Below, in pieces: positions 15,059 through 22,629 of a DNA stretch of 28,772 nt. Each line of letters begins with the position of its first letter. The stretch's first letter is position 1. Location: the IMG/VR virus record IMGVR_UViG_3300021068_000476, positions 1-28,772 of that record; one strand, written 5' to 3'. The DNA comes from a virus. A model generated the notes under the pieces. The model saw nothing but the letters and a program-made list of their open reading frames with translations. It was not told the origin of the DNA and did no database searches. The position numbers were made by a program, and so were the translations under genes.

Positions 15059-15066
15059 TATTTATT
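15059..15066 (-). promoter_or_regulatory. late-promoter-like motif AATAAATA
   Basis: The octamer fits the NATAAATA late motif and lies in the 46-nt divergent intergenic region, 25 nt before the virion-protein start. The location before a structural gene is what a late promoter would predict. No clear promoter was found for the rightward gene on the other side. Confidence 0.5.
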
Positions 15067-15079
15067 TAAGATAGAGAGT

Positions 15080-15454
15080 ATGCTACTAAAAGACATAGAA
15101 ACAAATTTCCCATTTTTAAGCGTTGTACAGTACGGTGGCGACGAATACATAGGGATCATTGCCAATCAAGATCAATATGTTACGTCGATCTACGTATATA
15201 CTATGATTAAAGAAACACTAGAAAAAGAACACTTTATACGTATGGGTGAAGTATGGTGGTTTGAAAGCAATAGGACTATTCCTATAAGTATCTTTTTACC
15301 TAAAGAATTTGCTAGATTTAAACATGCTTTAGTAACTATGAATACTAAGGATGTTAAAGTAACAGTAGGTCCAATAGTGAATTTAGGTAATCTATCTATA
15401 AAAAGAGTCAAAAGAAAAAGTGTTCAACTTGTTCGTAAACCTAAATCATCATGA
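15080..15454 (+). CDS. conserved hypothetical protein (124 aa)
   Basis: The 124-residue protein is a mixed alpha/beta sequence with many aromatic residues in the middle and a very basic C-terminus (KRVKRKSVQLVRKPK). GAGAG just before the ATG is a weak ribosome-binding site. It overlaps the kinase-like gene by 4 nt. No domain is recognised. Confidence 0.6.
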   Translation: MLLKDIETNFPFLSVVQYGGDEYIGIIANQDQYVTSIYVYTMIKETLEKEHFIRMGEVWWFESNRTIPISIFLPKEFARFKHALVTMNTKDVKVTVGPIVNLGNLSIKRVKRKSVQLVRKPKSS

Positions 15455-15942
15455 TTTTAATTAAAGAAAATGAAGATAAATCTCGAGCTGTATATAAATT
15501 AGCTGATGGCCGTTATAGAAAGGTCTGGGCTGTAGCTGATCAACAGGCTCTAGATCATCATGTCGAACTTTTAAATAAATTTATGCCTCATTGGGTTATT
15601 GATAGTGGAATAACTACAGAAAGTATGTATATTGACACGTTACCTATTATAGGTAAAACAGCTGATACTGTCGAACATACACAAGAATTTATAGATAAAA
15701 TTTATGAATTTTGTCTTGGTAACATTAATACAACTTATCCTTACGCCCACGGCGATTGGTCATTAAGTAACATTATCCTTACAGATGATGATGTAAGTAT
15801 AGTTGATTGGGATAATGTAGCTGTCTCTGATCCAAAAGATGTAATAGCAAAATTACATAGTGATTTAACTTTAGCGTTTGGAGATAAGTTTAATTTACCT
15901 AATGAGTTTTATGTTCCTGCCGAAACACCAAACGAAGAATAA
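15451..15942 (+). CDS. small APH/choline-kinase-like phosphotransferase
   Basis: The 163-residue protein contains HGDWSLSNIIL at 100-110 (catalytic D102, N107) and SIVDWDNV at 116-123 (metal-binding D119), the two hallmark motifs of the aminoglycoside phosphotransferase / choline kinase fold. Full enzymes are about 250-300 residues. Here the ATP-binding N-lobe is reduced to some 40 residues, with K16 and K24 as possible remnants of the ATP lysine. It may be an active mini-kinase for a small molecule or a degenerate binding protein. It converges with the leftward gene at 15944 with a 1-nt gap. Confidence 0.65.
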   Translation: MILIKENEDKSRAVYKLADGRYRKVWAVADQQALDHHVELLNKFMPHWVIDSGITTESMYIDTLPIIGKTADTVEHTQEFIDKIYEFCLGNINTTYPYAHGDWSLSNIILTDDDVSIVDWDNVAVSDPKDVIAKLHSDLTLAFGDKFNLPNEFYVPAETPNEE

Positions 15943-15943
15943 T

Positions 15944-16666
15944 TTATTTGTATCTTTTAGGAGATAGTTTTTCTCTATAATGTTGAGGTGCAAATATAGA
16001 ATTATGAATCCATTGTGTAAGTCTATTAATCTTACTTCGATGATCCCCTACAGCAGTTTCCATATTATATTCTTCACGCTTATACGGAATTATTTGGCAT
16101 AAAGGCATACCTCGTTCGAACAGTATCTCCTCGTCCACTTTTGATTCAAAAAATGAATTTACATGTAGTTCATGATAAACATCAGTATCAATGCTACCAG
16201 TTAATACTTCTAAATGATCTTGTCTATGATAAAACGGAGCAATTATAAGACTGCTATATCCTTTAGGCGTTTTTAATTCCCAAGGGTTCATCCATTTAAA
16301 TGACCCTTTCCATTGATCTTCTTTAAAAGGATAATTATCAATTTGTTCATGTGGATGATTATTGGCAGTAAACAATGGCCGACCATTTTGATGTAAGGAC
16401 TGTGGAGTTTGATATTCTATAACTTCACCTACAGTTGCTTTTACTTTTGTAAGTTTATAGTCACACCATAATGGAATAATATAACCCATGTTAAGCATAT
16501 CAAGTATTCCTGGACAACTTCTTACAGTAGCCCAAGCATGTTCATAGTCGTTTTTAGGTTTTTGTTGCTGAAACCATTCAGGCCAAAACTCACTAGCTGG
16601 AACTGGTGGCAGGGTTTCTTCTAATTCTTTAAATTGAGTAAAAAATAATATATCATTTGGTTTCAT
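15944..16666 (-). CDS. hypothetical protein, paralogue of the product of 22616-23350
   Basis: ATG 16666 is chosen because it forms an ATGA overlap with the upstream stop; ATG 16678 is also possible. The 240-residue protein shares with the other copy the core RSCPGI...L..GYIIPLWCDY, later a WM(N)PW / SPW segment, and GMPLCQIIPY against GLPWLQLVPM. These fix a family with an N-terminal FWPEWF-like motif. I recognise no enzyme; the conserved Cys, Pro and Trp suggest a defined fold. Both copies lie near oxygenase or methyltransferase genes. Confidence 0.65.
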   Translation of the reverse strand: MKPNDILFFTQFKELEETLPPVPASEFWPEWFQQQKPKNDYEHAWATVRSCPGILDMLNMGYIIPLWCDYKLTKVKATVGEVIEYQTPQSLHQNGRPLFTANNHPHEQIDNYPFKEDQWKGSFKWMNPWELKTPKGYSSLIIAPFYHRQDHLEVLTGSIDTDVYHELHVNSFFESKVDEEILFERGMPLCQIIPYKREEYNMETAVGDHRSKINRLTQWIHNSIFAPQHYREKLSPKRYK

Positions 16667-17214
16667 AGGTATTCCCATTTATTGTGACTATTAGCTTCAT
16701 CTTCATCGGCTACCTTTAATGTTTTAAAGACTAATGTTATTCTAGGTTTTGATTTAAATGGACTTCCATAATGTTCCATTTCAGCTGGAAAAATTAGAAG
16801 TTTATTTTGCTTATAATGAATTTTTCTTTGGTATTGATCATTTTCAGGATCCGGTCTATAGAAAAATGCACCGTCTTCGTCGTCTGGAGTCATCATTAAC
16901 ATCACACTATGTCCAGCATTTTTTATTAGTTTAGAATCTACATGCCACATACCTTCCATTGTAGGATGTTGTATATTAAAATATATTCTGCTAAAGTTAA
17001 TATCGTAATCAAAAAGTTTCCTAATTTTTTCACATATAAAGCCTATCATAACATCCGAAGGATGAAAGTCATGTGAGTACATTTTAGGGCCTTCTTTACG
17101 AGAACGTTCAACAAAGTAATGGGGCAATCGATTTAAAAATACATCACTTAGGTAAGAAGTTAATTCAGGATCTAACCAATCATCAATTTCTTTAACTTTA
17201 AAATCGTTACTCAT
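16663..17214 (-). CDS. 2OG-Fe(II) oxygenase, prolyl-4-hydroxylase-like
   Basis: The 183-residue protein has MWHVDSK at 89-95 with H91-x-D93, distal H148 in FPAEMEHYGSPF, and R158 in KPRITLVFKT. This is the complete HxD...H...R set of Fe(II)/2-oxoglutarate oxygenases. It is shorter than most but has the core beta-helix. Target unknown. It overlaps its neighbours on both sides by 4 nt, indicating a tightly coupled operon with the family paralogue downstream. Confidence 0.8.
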   Translation of the reverse strand: MSNDFKVKEIDDWLDPELTSYLSDVFLNRLPHYFVERSRKEGPKMYSHDFHPSDVMIGFICEKIRKLFDYDINFSRIYFNIQHPTMEGMWHVDSKLIKNAGHSVMLMMTPDDEDGAFFYRPDPENDQYQRKIHYKQNKLLIFPAEMEHYGSPFKSKPRITLVFKTLKVADEDEANSHNKWEYL

Positions 17215-17408
17215 GTTGCCATCCCATTCTTTAATTTACATTTATATACAACTGTTTTCCAATCACCATCTTGTGGCAAAGTTTCATGTTCAAATCTAGC
17301 TTCAGTACAGGTTAGATGATCATTAAATTGGTCGATCTCTTGACTAACGCACTGACCGTTAGTACCACATACTGTTAAAACTAGCAACCAAGTTAATGAT
17401 AATGTCAT
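17211..17408 (-). CDS. small exported protein
   Basis: ATG 17408 is chosen because GAGG lies about 10 nt upstream and the start forms an ATGA overlap with the preceding gene. The 65-residue product opens with a signal-peptide-like core (LSLTWLLVLTVCG) followed by a small mature domain with cysteines at 20, 34 and 57. Probably periplasmic; function unknown. Confidence 0.55.
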   Translation of the reverse strand: MTLSLTWLLVLTVCGTNGQCVSQEIDQFNDHLTCTEARFEHETLPQDGDWKTVVYKCKLKNGMAT

Positions 17409-17965
17409 TGTTTTAATTCCTCGCATATTAAATTCATCTGTACAGTAATTGCTACAGCATACGCAATTGCATGAGCTTTTTTAAAGTAGTACTCACCACT
17501 CTCTGGACGAGTCCATACAGTTTCACTAATCTCTGTCCAAGTCTTTCCTAATAGGTGCCTTTTCCCCGGGCGTATCATTGCTAGTATCATTGCTAGTTCT
17601 TCTACTGACTTTGGTTTCATCTTCTTTAGAATTGTGCTGTGTGCGCCTACGTGAAACAATTGCTTTACGAAGTCTTGATGCTCTAGAAGTTCCCATAATG
17701 GCTCCTTTTGTAGTAAGGTATTTAAATGATTTTCATCTTTGATAGCTTTATAAAGGCTTACATTAAGAAAGTCTAATTTGAAATATCCTCTAGAATCTGC
17801 AGATTTATGATCAACAGTTGACATGTTATCTACAGGATTATTTGGAATTTCCGTAAAGTAAACTCCTGTGTTATGCTTTTTATTTGAGTTTAATTTCGCA
17901 ATACGATGTTTTAATTTACTTAAAATAATACTTCTGTCTGCAAAATCAATATCAATATCAGGCAT
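17405..17965 (-). CDS. miniature DNA polymerase III alpha (DnaE)-like protein
   Basis: The 186-residue protein carries in order several catalytic-domain signatures of bacterial replicative DnaE: PDIDIDF at 2-8 (the paired catalytic aspartates), YFKLDFLNV at 61-69 (third aspartate in the KFDFLGL motif), IRPGK at 131-135 (from YRPGP) and YYFKKAHAIAYA at 159-170 (from FNKSHAAAYA). DnaE is about 1,100-1,200 residues; the PHP domain, most of the fingers, the beta-binding and tau-binding parts are absent. It may be a regulatory mimic or a relic with a new role. It begins at ATG 17965, sharing one base with the stop of the zinc-finger gene. Confidence 0.65.
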   Translation of the reverse strand: MPDIDIDFADRSIILSKLKHRIAKLNSNKKHNTGVYFTEIPNNPVDNMSTVDHKSADSRGYFKLDFLNVSLYKAIKDENHLNTLLQKEPLWELLEHQDFVKQLFHVGAHSTILKKMKPKSVEELAMILAMIRPGKRHLLGKTWTEISETVWTRPESGEYYFKKAHAIAYAVAITVQMNLICEELKQ

Positions 17966-18651
17966 TATAAATTACTTTCCCTTGCTACTTCTCTAACAAG
18001 TTCTACATCTGCAACATGTCTTTTAAAACGCATTGCCCAATGTTGTGGGTTTAATACATGAAATACTATTTGTAATTGTTCATCATTAAACTTACTTAAC
18101 ATTTCTTTCCCACTCTTTGTATTAAGTATTAACCATGGACTTATTTTACCATCTTTAATATCTTGACACGCTCTATTTAAACTAGCATAAGAAAAATAAT
18201 GATTCCATTGAGCCTCTTTGTCAATACCCCAATCCATCATTGTTTTAATAGATCTTTCAAGTGCCGTTTCTACACTCTCTTTAAGTATTAATTCTAATGC
18301 ATACTTTTCATATAGTTCTTCCCTACACCAGTGATCTAATTTAACTCCACTAGTAACTACATAGTCTACATACTTGTCAGGATATAAAGGTCGTACATTA
18401 CTGACAAAACTGCCAAACTTGACAAAAGCATTATAGTAAGGACTCTCACAAAATTCTTCATACGTTTTTGTTCCTTTGTATTTCTGGCACAACTGATAGA
18501 ATCTTATAAATGTAAGATGTCCTAATTGCACTCGCTTTTCATCTTTTTGAATATGTCGTCTTTTCTTTTCACACATATGAACAGCAAGAGTTTTTTCTCT
18601 TGTGTATCCTGTATTACAATACTTACAGACATATGGTTTAGAATTTGACAT
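17965..18651 (-). CDS. zinc-finger hypothetical protein
   Basis: ATG 18651 is chosen because the product then starts right before a zinc finger: YVCKYC (C9, C12), H25 and C27 or H33, a C2H2-like module followed by a basic patch (KKRRH). The remaining 190 residues are helical and unrecognised. It overlaps the upstream gene by 14 nt and the DnaE-like gene by 1 nt, so the three are probably co-expressed from the promoter at 19106-19134. A DNA- or RNA-binding role is likely, but not shown. Confidence 0.65.
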   Translation of the reverse strand: MSNSKPYVCKYCNTGYTREKTLAVHMCEKKRRHIQKDEKRVQLGHLTFIRFYQLCQKYKGTKTYEEFCESPYYNAFVKFGSFVSNVRPLYPDKYVDYVVTSGVKLDHWCREELYEKYALELILKESVETALERSIKTMMDWGIDKEAQWNHYFSYASLNRACQDIKDGKISPWLILNTKSGKEMLSKFNDEQLQIVFHVLNPQHWAMRFKRHVADVELVREVARESNL

Positions 18652-19099
18652 CTTTTTTCTCAAGCCCAAGGTCTTGGACATATTGTTTAAGTTCCGCTTT
18701 TGTAGATATTCTAGCAAGTAATTCTACCTCATCTTCTTTCATGTTAGGAAATATTGTTTCTAAAAACTTTGTTGCTGGAGTGGCTTTTGCTTTCTTTTGC
18801 CCAATCCATCCATGCCTACGTGATTCTCTTTTAGCATTATGAGTACCACATAATGTTAGCCATTGTAGCTTTGGATGTTTCGCAATAGCCATATAATTTT
18901 TGTTATAGTATTCGTTAGTTAACAAAACTGCTAACTCTTTTGCTTCACGAGTACCTTCAACAATACTTGCGTATCTGTTTAACAGCCAGAAAGATAACTC
19001 CTTCTTTTCTTCTTCGCTCCAATCGTCATACGCTGATTTTACATCACCGTCCATACAAGCGAAGACTTCTGATAATGGTAACTTTCTTTTAGAACTCAT
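18638..19099 (-). CDS. hypothetical protein (153 aa), first gene after a strong promoter
   Basis: The 153-residue protein is charged and mainly helical; residues 20-60 are acidic and the middle basic (KRESRRHGWIGQKKAK). I recognise no family. It is the first gene of a transcription unit with the zinc-finger and DnaE-like genes. The ATG lies 7 nt after a TATAAT box and has no Shine-Dalgarno, so it is probably made from a leaderless message, as are helicase and primase. Confidence 0.65.
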   Translation of the reverse strand: MSSKRKLPLSEVFACMDGDVKSAYDDWSEEEKKELSFWLLNRYASIVEGTREAKELAVLLTNEYYNKNYMAIAKHPKLQWLTLCGTHNAKRESRRHGWIGQKKAKATPATKFLETIFPNMKEDEVELLARISTKAELKQYVQDLGLEKKDVKF

Positions 19100-19105
19100 G
19101 TTTAT

Positions 19106-19134
19106 ATTATACTTTCTTATTTGTTAGAAGTCAA
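19106..19134 (-). promoter_or_regulatory. consensus sigma70 promoter before the gene at 18638-19099
   Basis: TTGACT (19134-19129), 17-nt spacer, TATAAT (19111-19106), then six bases (ATAAAC) to the ATG. It overlaps the last codons of the 59-residue gene upstream. Confidence 0.8.
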
Positions 19135-19296
19135 GTATTTCTTTTTATACCATTTTGCAAATTCAGGATCTTCGTCAAATTCTACAACAACTTGTCTTGC
19201 AGATAATTGGTCGGAACGAATACAATCAGCTAACTCTTGATATTCGTCTTTGTACATCATAAATTTTAAAGATACCTGGACATCACGTTTTTTCAT
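19117..19296 (-). CDS. hypothetical protein (59 aa)
   Basis: A 59-residue frame starts directly after the stop of the upstream gene (TAA then ATG). The product is charged, with an acidic and aromatic C-terminus, and has a Shine-Dalgarno-poor start consistent with translational coupling. Its 3' end holds the -35 box and spacer of the promoter at 19106-19134. No family recognised. Confidence 0.5.
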   Translation of the reverse strand: MKKRDVQVSLKFMMYKDEYQELADCIRSDQLSARQVVVEFDEDPEFAKWYKKKYLTSNK

Positions 19297-19482
19297 TTAA
19301 CTATCCCTCTTAGCGAGCATTCCCGTTACACTTAACGGACCTTTTTCGTCAGTAACTTCCTCAGTTAATATATTGCCATAATTTGGCCATCCATATACAT
19401 TAGGGTCTTCCCCCAGATATCTCCAACGTATTACTCCTGTATCAGGATTACGTTCATAGATTTTAGGTTGTTGGTCCTTCAT
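19297..19482 (-). CDS. hypothetical protein (61 aa)
   Basis: ATG 19482 is preferred over TTG 19491 because AGGAG lies 10 nt before it. The 61-residue product is polar, with an RWRYLGEDP segment and several G/Y/N turns. It overlaps the FmdB-like gene by 20 nt. Function unknown. Confidence 0.5.
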   Translation of the reverse strand: MKDQQPKIYERNPDTGVIRWRYLGEDPNVYGWPNYGNILTEEVTDEKGPLSVTGMLAKRDS

Positions 19483-19681
19483 ATTTCCCAAACTCCTTTC
19501 TTAAGACGACATCGTTATTTTCATTAGATGTCCAGCCTTCGGGTTTTAAGCGCCAAGATTTTCTGTCCATTATATAATCACGACAACCTTGACACCATTG
19601 TTTATTATTTCTATCGTGAATTCGTACGTCAACTCTTTCAGTCCATGCACATAGTGGACATTTGTAGTGATATAAAGGCAT
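19463..19681 (-). CDS. FmdB-type zinc-ribbon protein
   Basis: The 72-residue protein starts MPLYHYKCPLC, the typical opening of FmdB-family zinc ribbons, with C8/C11 paired to C30/C33. GGAGAA lies just before the ATG. FmdB proteins are putative regulators of unknown mechanism. It abuts the cupin gene directly. Confidence 0.65.
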   Translation of the reverse strand: MPLYHYKCPLCAWTERVDVRIHDRNNKQWCQGCRDYIMDRKSWRLKPEGWTSNENNDVVLRKEFGKYEGPTT

Positions 19682-20047
19682 TTATTTCTCCTCAACTTTT
19701 GTCCCTACAGTTCGTCTTACAATATCATTATGATCAAATTCAGCCCAATAAAGTTCAAAAGCTACTCCGTCGTTTATGCCTTCAAACTGATGTACTTTAC
19801 CTGGTTTAACTACAGTAAAGTCTCCTGGGCCGAGAATAGTTTCATCTACTAATCCTTTTTGATCGTCAGTTTGCCAAACACGTACAATCATACTACCTTG
19901 TTCAACATAAAAGCCGTTAAACTTATATTGATGTTCGTGTTCCGAACATTTAAAGCCTGCTTTAAATTCAATACGGTGAAATTCTAATACACCGTTAGCA
20001 TGTATTAATTCTGTACTTCCCCATACTTTACCAGCTTTTACTGTCAT
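19682..20047 (-). CDS. cupin-fold metal-binding protein
   Basis: The 121-residue protein has cupin motif 1 (H37, H39, E49 in EHEHQYKF...VEQGS) and motif 2 (GDFTVVKPGKVHQF, H86). This is the classic single-domain cupin with an Fe- or Mn-type metal site. Candidate roles include sugar epimerase-like or dioxygenase-like chemistry; the sequence gives no substrate. GGAG lies 8-10 nt before the ATG. It sits in an operon with a 2OG oxygenase and methyltransferases. Confidence 0.75.
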   Translation of the reverse strand: MTVKAGKVWGSTELIHANGVLEFHRIEFKAGFKCSEHEHQYKFNGFYVEQGSMIVRVWQTDDQKGLVDETILGPGDFTVVKPGKVHQFEGINDGVAFELYWAEFDHNDIVRRTVGTKVEEK

Positions 20048-20049
20048 CT

Positions 20050-20802
20050 TTATTCTCCAAATTTAAATAACTTTTCTTGTACATGACAATCAATATTTAC
20101 ATATCTTCTAATTGTAGTTGGGTTATCTCTTGGTTCAACTCCATGTATACTATTAACTGTATTTAGAAAAGCTACCATTGTATTTTGCATATAAGGTACA
20201 TGCCAAACTGCTTCAATATCTTCAGGTAATGCTTCTCGCCCGCCGCCTTGTCTACGCCATTGTCCTGATGTCTTCTTTTTATAAACGTTTAAGCCTCCGT
20301 CATCGCCTTTGTCCTCAAATTTTTTAAAGTAAAATAAAAATGCAAATAGTTCTCTAGCTTGATCAACATGAGGTGTTCTAATAGACTGATTATCAATAGC
20401 ATTTATAACAAACTGCATTTCCATTTTCATAGCATCAATAGGACCCTTTTCATATCTAGGTTTTACATCAGCTCTAGCGTATTTGATACGTAACTTATCA
20501 CCATAGTGTGTTTGTATTGCTCCACTAAGTACTTGTATAACTTCATCTTTAAAATATTTACTAGTATGATAGTCAGCAAATGCTTTCCACAAAGGAGTAA
20601 TAGCTGAGTAGTCAAAATCCTTTTGTTGGTAACGTTTATCACCAAAGCCTCTAGTTTCTCCATTAAGCATAAGCTCTTCTGGGTACTGTTCTTCTAGTTC
20701 TTTATATAATCCCCACGGTAATACTTGTGGTATATGAATATGTGGAAACGGATCCATTTTAAGATGTTCCGGTTTAAAATTTTGTAATACACTTAAATTC
20801 AT
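20050..20802 (-). CDS. 2OG-Fe(II) oxygenase
   Basis: The 250-residue protein has TPHVDQARELFAFLFYF at 143-159 with H145-x-D147, GGLNVY at 169-174, and TVNSIHGVEPR (215-225) with distal H220. IRRYVNID at 231-238 supplies the arginine for 2-oxoglutarate. The HxD...H...R set is complete. The architecture resembles oxygenases associated with sugar or polysaccharide modification clusters, but the substrate is unknown. The start overlaps the upstream methyltransferase-like gene by 4 nt. Confidence 0.75.
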   Translation of the reverse strand: MNLSVLQNFKPEHLKMDPFPHIHIPQVLPWGLYKELEEQYPEELMLNGETRGFGDKRYQQKDFDYSAITPLWKAFADYHTSKYFKDEVIQVLSGAIQTHYGDKLRIKYARADVKPRYEKGPIDAMKMEMQFVINAIDNQSIRTPHVDQARELFAFLFYFKKFEDKGDDGGLNVYKKKTSGQWRRQGGGREALPEDIEAVWHVPYMQNTMVAFLNTVNSIHGVEPRDNPTTIRRYVNIDCHVQEKLFKFGE

Positions 20803-21530
20803 TTATATCTCGATTTTATTTCATCGCTTGAAATATTGTCATTATTATATAAATGTTGTTGTGGCGAACTAAACTTATTATTTTCTCGTTTTTGCATAAC
20901 TGCAACAATCATTGGATCTCGTTCCCATGTATCTAAAGCAAAGTCGTGTCTGTATCCTTTATCACGAGATAACTTGCCGCCGAGCTTTTCAATACGACCG
21001 CCATTGCTTTCACCAATCCATAGTTGGCATAATTTATAATTGTTTTGTAATGCTAGGCACGGAAATAAATTAGGTTGAAAATTATAGAAGCCATGATCAA
21101 CCCATCTATAAAAAGGCAATACGTGTACCATAAAGCCTTTGGGCTGACATAAGTCATGAGCATTCTTAAAGACCATATATTGATTGAAGACATGTTCTCC
21201 TGTCCCATTATTAGTTACTAAATCGAATTTTTCATTAAATCCGTAATGTTTACCTAAATCCATATTTAAATCTAGTGCAACTGCATCCTTATCAGTGTTT
21301 ACATCTATAGCAAGATACTTTCTAAATCCTATATCATGATAAAATTCTTTTGTTGTAGAAAGATTTGGAGTACCTGTAATGCCAAGCCTGTTATAAATTT
21401 TTGAACGTGACTTATTATTTTTTAATCTTTGATTTCCAAGTTCAACTACTGACGGTGTACACTTTCCGTTACATGTAACTTCATCTAGGATAGTATCTAT
21501 TGCATTAGTTATTAAATTTGTAAAAGACAT
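20799..21530 (-). CDS. SAM-dependent methyltransferase-like protein
   Basis: The 243-residue protein has a class I methyltransferase outline: SVVELGNQRL at 27-36 (glycine-poor motif I), LAIDVN (acidic residue binding SAM ribose), FDLVTNNGTGEHVFNQ and a 'QPKGFMVHVLPFYRWVDHG' segment as in carbohydrate-pathway methyltransferases. Motif I lacks the usual GxGxG, so activity is not certain. It is preceded by AGGAG about 13 nt upstream after a 39-nt gap. Confidence 0.6.
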   Translation of the reverse strand: MSFTNLITNAIDTILDEVTCNGKCTPSVVELGNQRLKNNKSRSKIYNRLGITGTPNLSTTKEFYHDIGFRKYLAIDVNTDKDAVALDLNMDLGKHYGFNEKFDLVTNNGTGEHVFNQYMVFKNAHDLCQPKGFMVHVLPFYRWVDHGFYNFQPNLFPCLALQNNYKLCQLWIGESNGGRIEKLGGKLSRDKGYRHDFALDTWERDPMIVAVMQKRENNKFSSPQQHLYNNDNISSDEIKSRYK

Positions 21531-21569
21531 TAAATGTAATTAACTCCTATATTGTGTGTTCTGTTGCCA

Positions 21570-22067
21570 TCATAAATCAAATCTCATAGTAGCACGGGCT
21601 CCTGTAGTAACTTCTTCGTATATTGTACCTGCAGGAATATATAACAAGTCTCCTGAGTTTAACCAAGTTTCGCCAATGCCAGTTAATGCATATCCTACCT
21701 TACCAGGCCCACCAACAAGCAATACATCTGTCTTATTGCTGATAGGTCCATACGTTGGTGCATCTTTGGCAAACGAGACATACAAACATGTTATATTTTT
21801 AACTTCTTTTAATTGTTGTATTTCACTAATTGCAGTTTGTATAGAATTGGGATAATACTCAGAATGTAATATCATTGTTGGCAAATCGTCTGGATTAAGT
21901 TTCCCGTCGATAATTTCATTACCAAGATATTTAACAGTATCAGGCTCTTTTGTAGAATCCCATTCTATTTTATCTAGCACTTCATCCCAAATAATTTCTT
22001 TAGCTCTCTGAAATTGATCAGGTATTATTTTAGGCTCTTTAGGATTGTGTGCTTTTTTTTCAGGCAT
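21570..22067 (-). CDS. cupin-like protein
   Basis: The 165-residue protein ends in a cupin-type second motif, WLNSGDLLYIPAGTIYEEVT, which is like a beta-helix turn, but the first histidine motif is not evident, so metal binding is doubtful. The N-terminal 50 residues are charged and helical. Its start overlaps the downstream end of the next methyltransferase gene by 8 nt. Function unknown. Confidence 0.5.
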   Translation of the reverse strand: MPEKKAHNPKEPKIIPDQFQRAKEIIWDEVLDKIEWDSTKEPDTVKYLGNEIIDGKLNPDDLPTMILHSEYYPNSIQTAISEIQQLKEVKNITCLYVSFAKDAPTYGPISNKTDVLLVGGPGKVGYALTGIGETWLNSGDLLYIPAGTIYEEVTTGARATMRFDL

Positions 22068-22629
22068 GGTCCTTCTCTATTACTACAACATATTTGTTAT
22101 TAGGATGTACTACACCCTTTTTATCTGTTCTTGTTTTTTCTGCAAATTCATGATGTACAATTTTGCCATTAATATGTTTTTCTATTAATGGTTTCCACCA
22201 GCCTGGATTTTCAACAATAAGGTGTGCATTACGTCCGTCGGGTAAAAACTTTTTAGCAGGACTAGTTGCAATAATTAAAAATGCAATCTTTGTAAATAAT
22301 TCATTCATGTGTTTTAATACATTCTCTAAAAATACAGGTTCGATATGCTCTAATACGTCTGTAGAGACAAGCATATCAAATGTTCCTTCGGGTCTAGTAT
22401 TAAAATTAGAATTTCCTGGATCATACCCTTGAACAGTCATATCTGGATATGCTTCTTGTAATGCTAAAGTTACTCCACCTTTACCACACCCGTAATCAAT
22501 AATACTTTTTGGACTATATTTTCTAATCCATTTTTCTGTTTGTTTTAGTCCTTTAGCATCACCAAATGAAGCTTTTTCATTATGCAGTTGAGCTAATTGT
22601 AATACATATTCTTCACTAATTGTCTTCAT
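22060..22629 (-). CDS. SAM-dependent methyltransferase (class I)
   Basis: The 189-residue protein has motif I SIIDYGCGKGGVTLAL at 42-57, acidic D70 in QGYDPGNSN, and DMLVSTDVLEHIEP at 85-98, the standard class I methyltransferase pattern. GGAGGAAAG, a strong ribosome-binding site, lies 9 nt before the ATG inside the upstream gene. The substrate is unknown; its neighbours suggest a small molecule or sugar. Confidence 0.8.
   Translation of the reverse strand: MKTISEEYVLQLAQLHNEKASFGDAKGLKQTEKWIRKYSPKSIIDYGCGKGGVTLALQEAYPDMTVQGYDPGNSNFNTRPEGTFDMLVSTDVLEHIEPVFLENVLKHMNELFTKIAFLIIATSPAKKFLPDGRNAHLIVENPGWWKPLIEKHINGKIVHHEFAEKTRTDKKGVVHPNNKYVVVIEKDHA

Noticed and set aside
18425-18445. TTGACA on the plus strand near a TATAGT-like sequence.
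   Set aside because: The spacing is only about 7 nt and no rightward gene follows.
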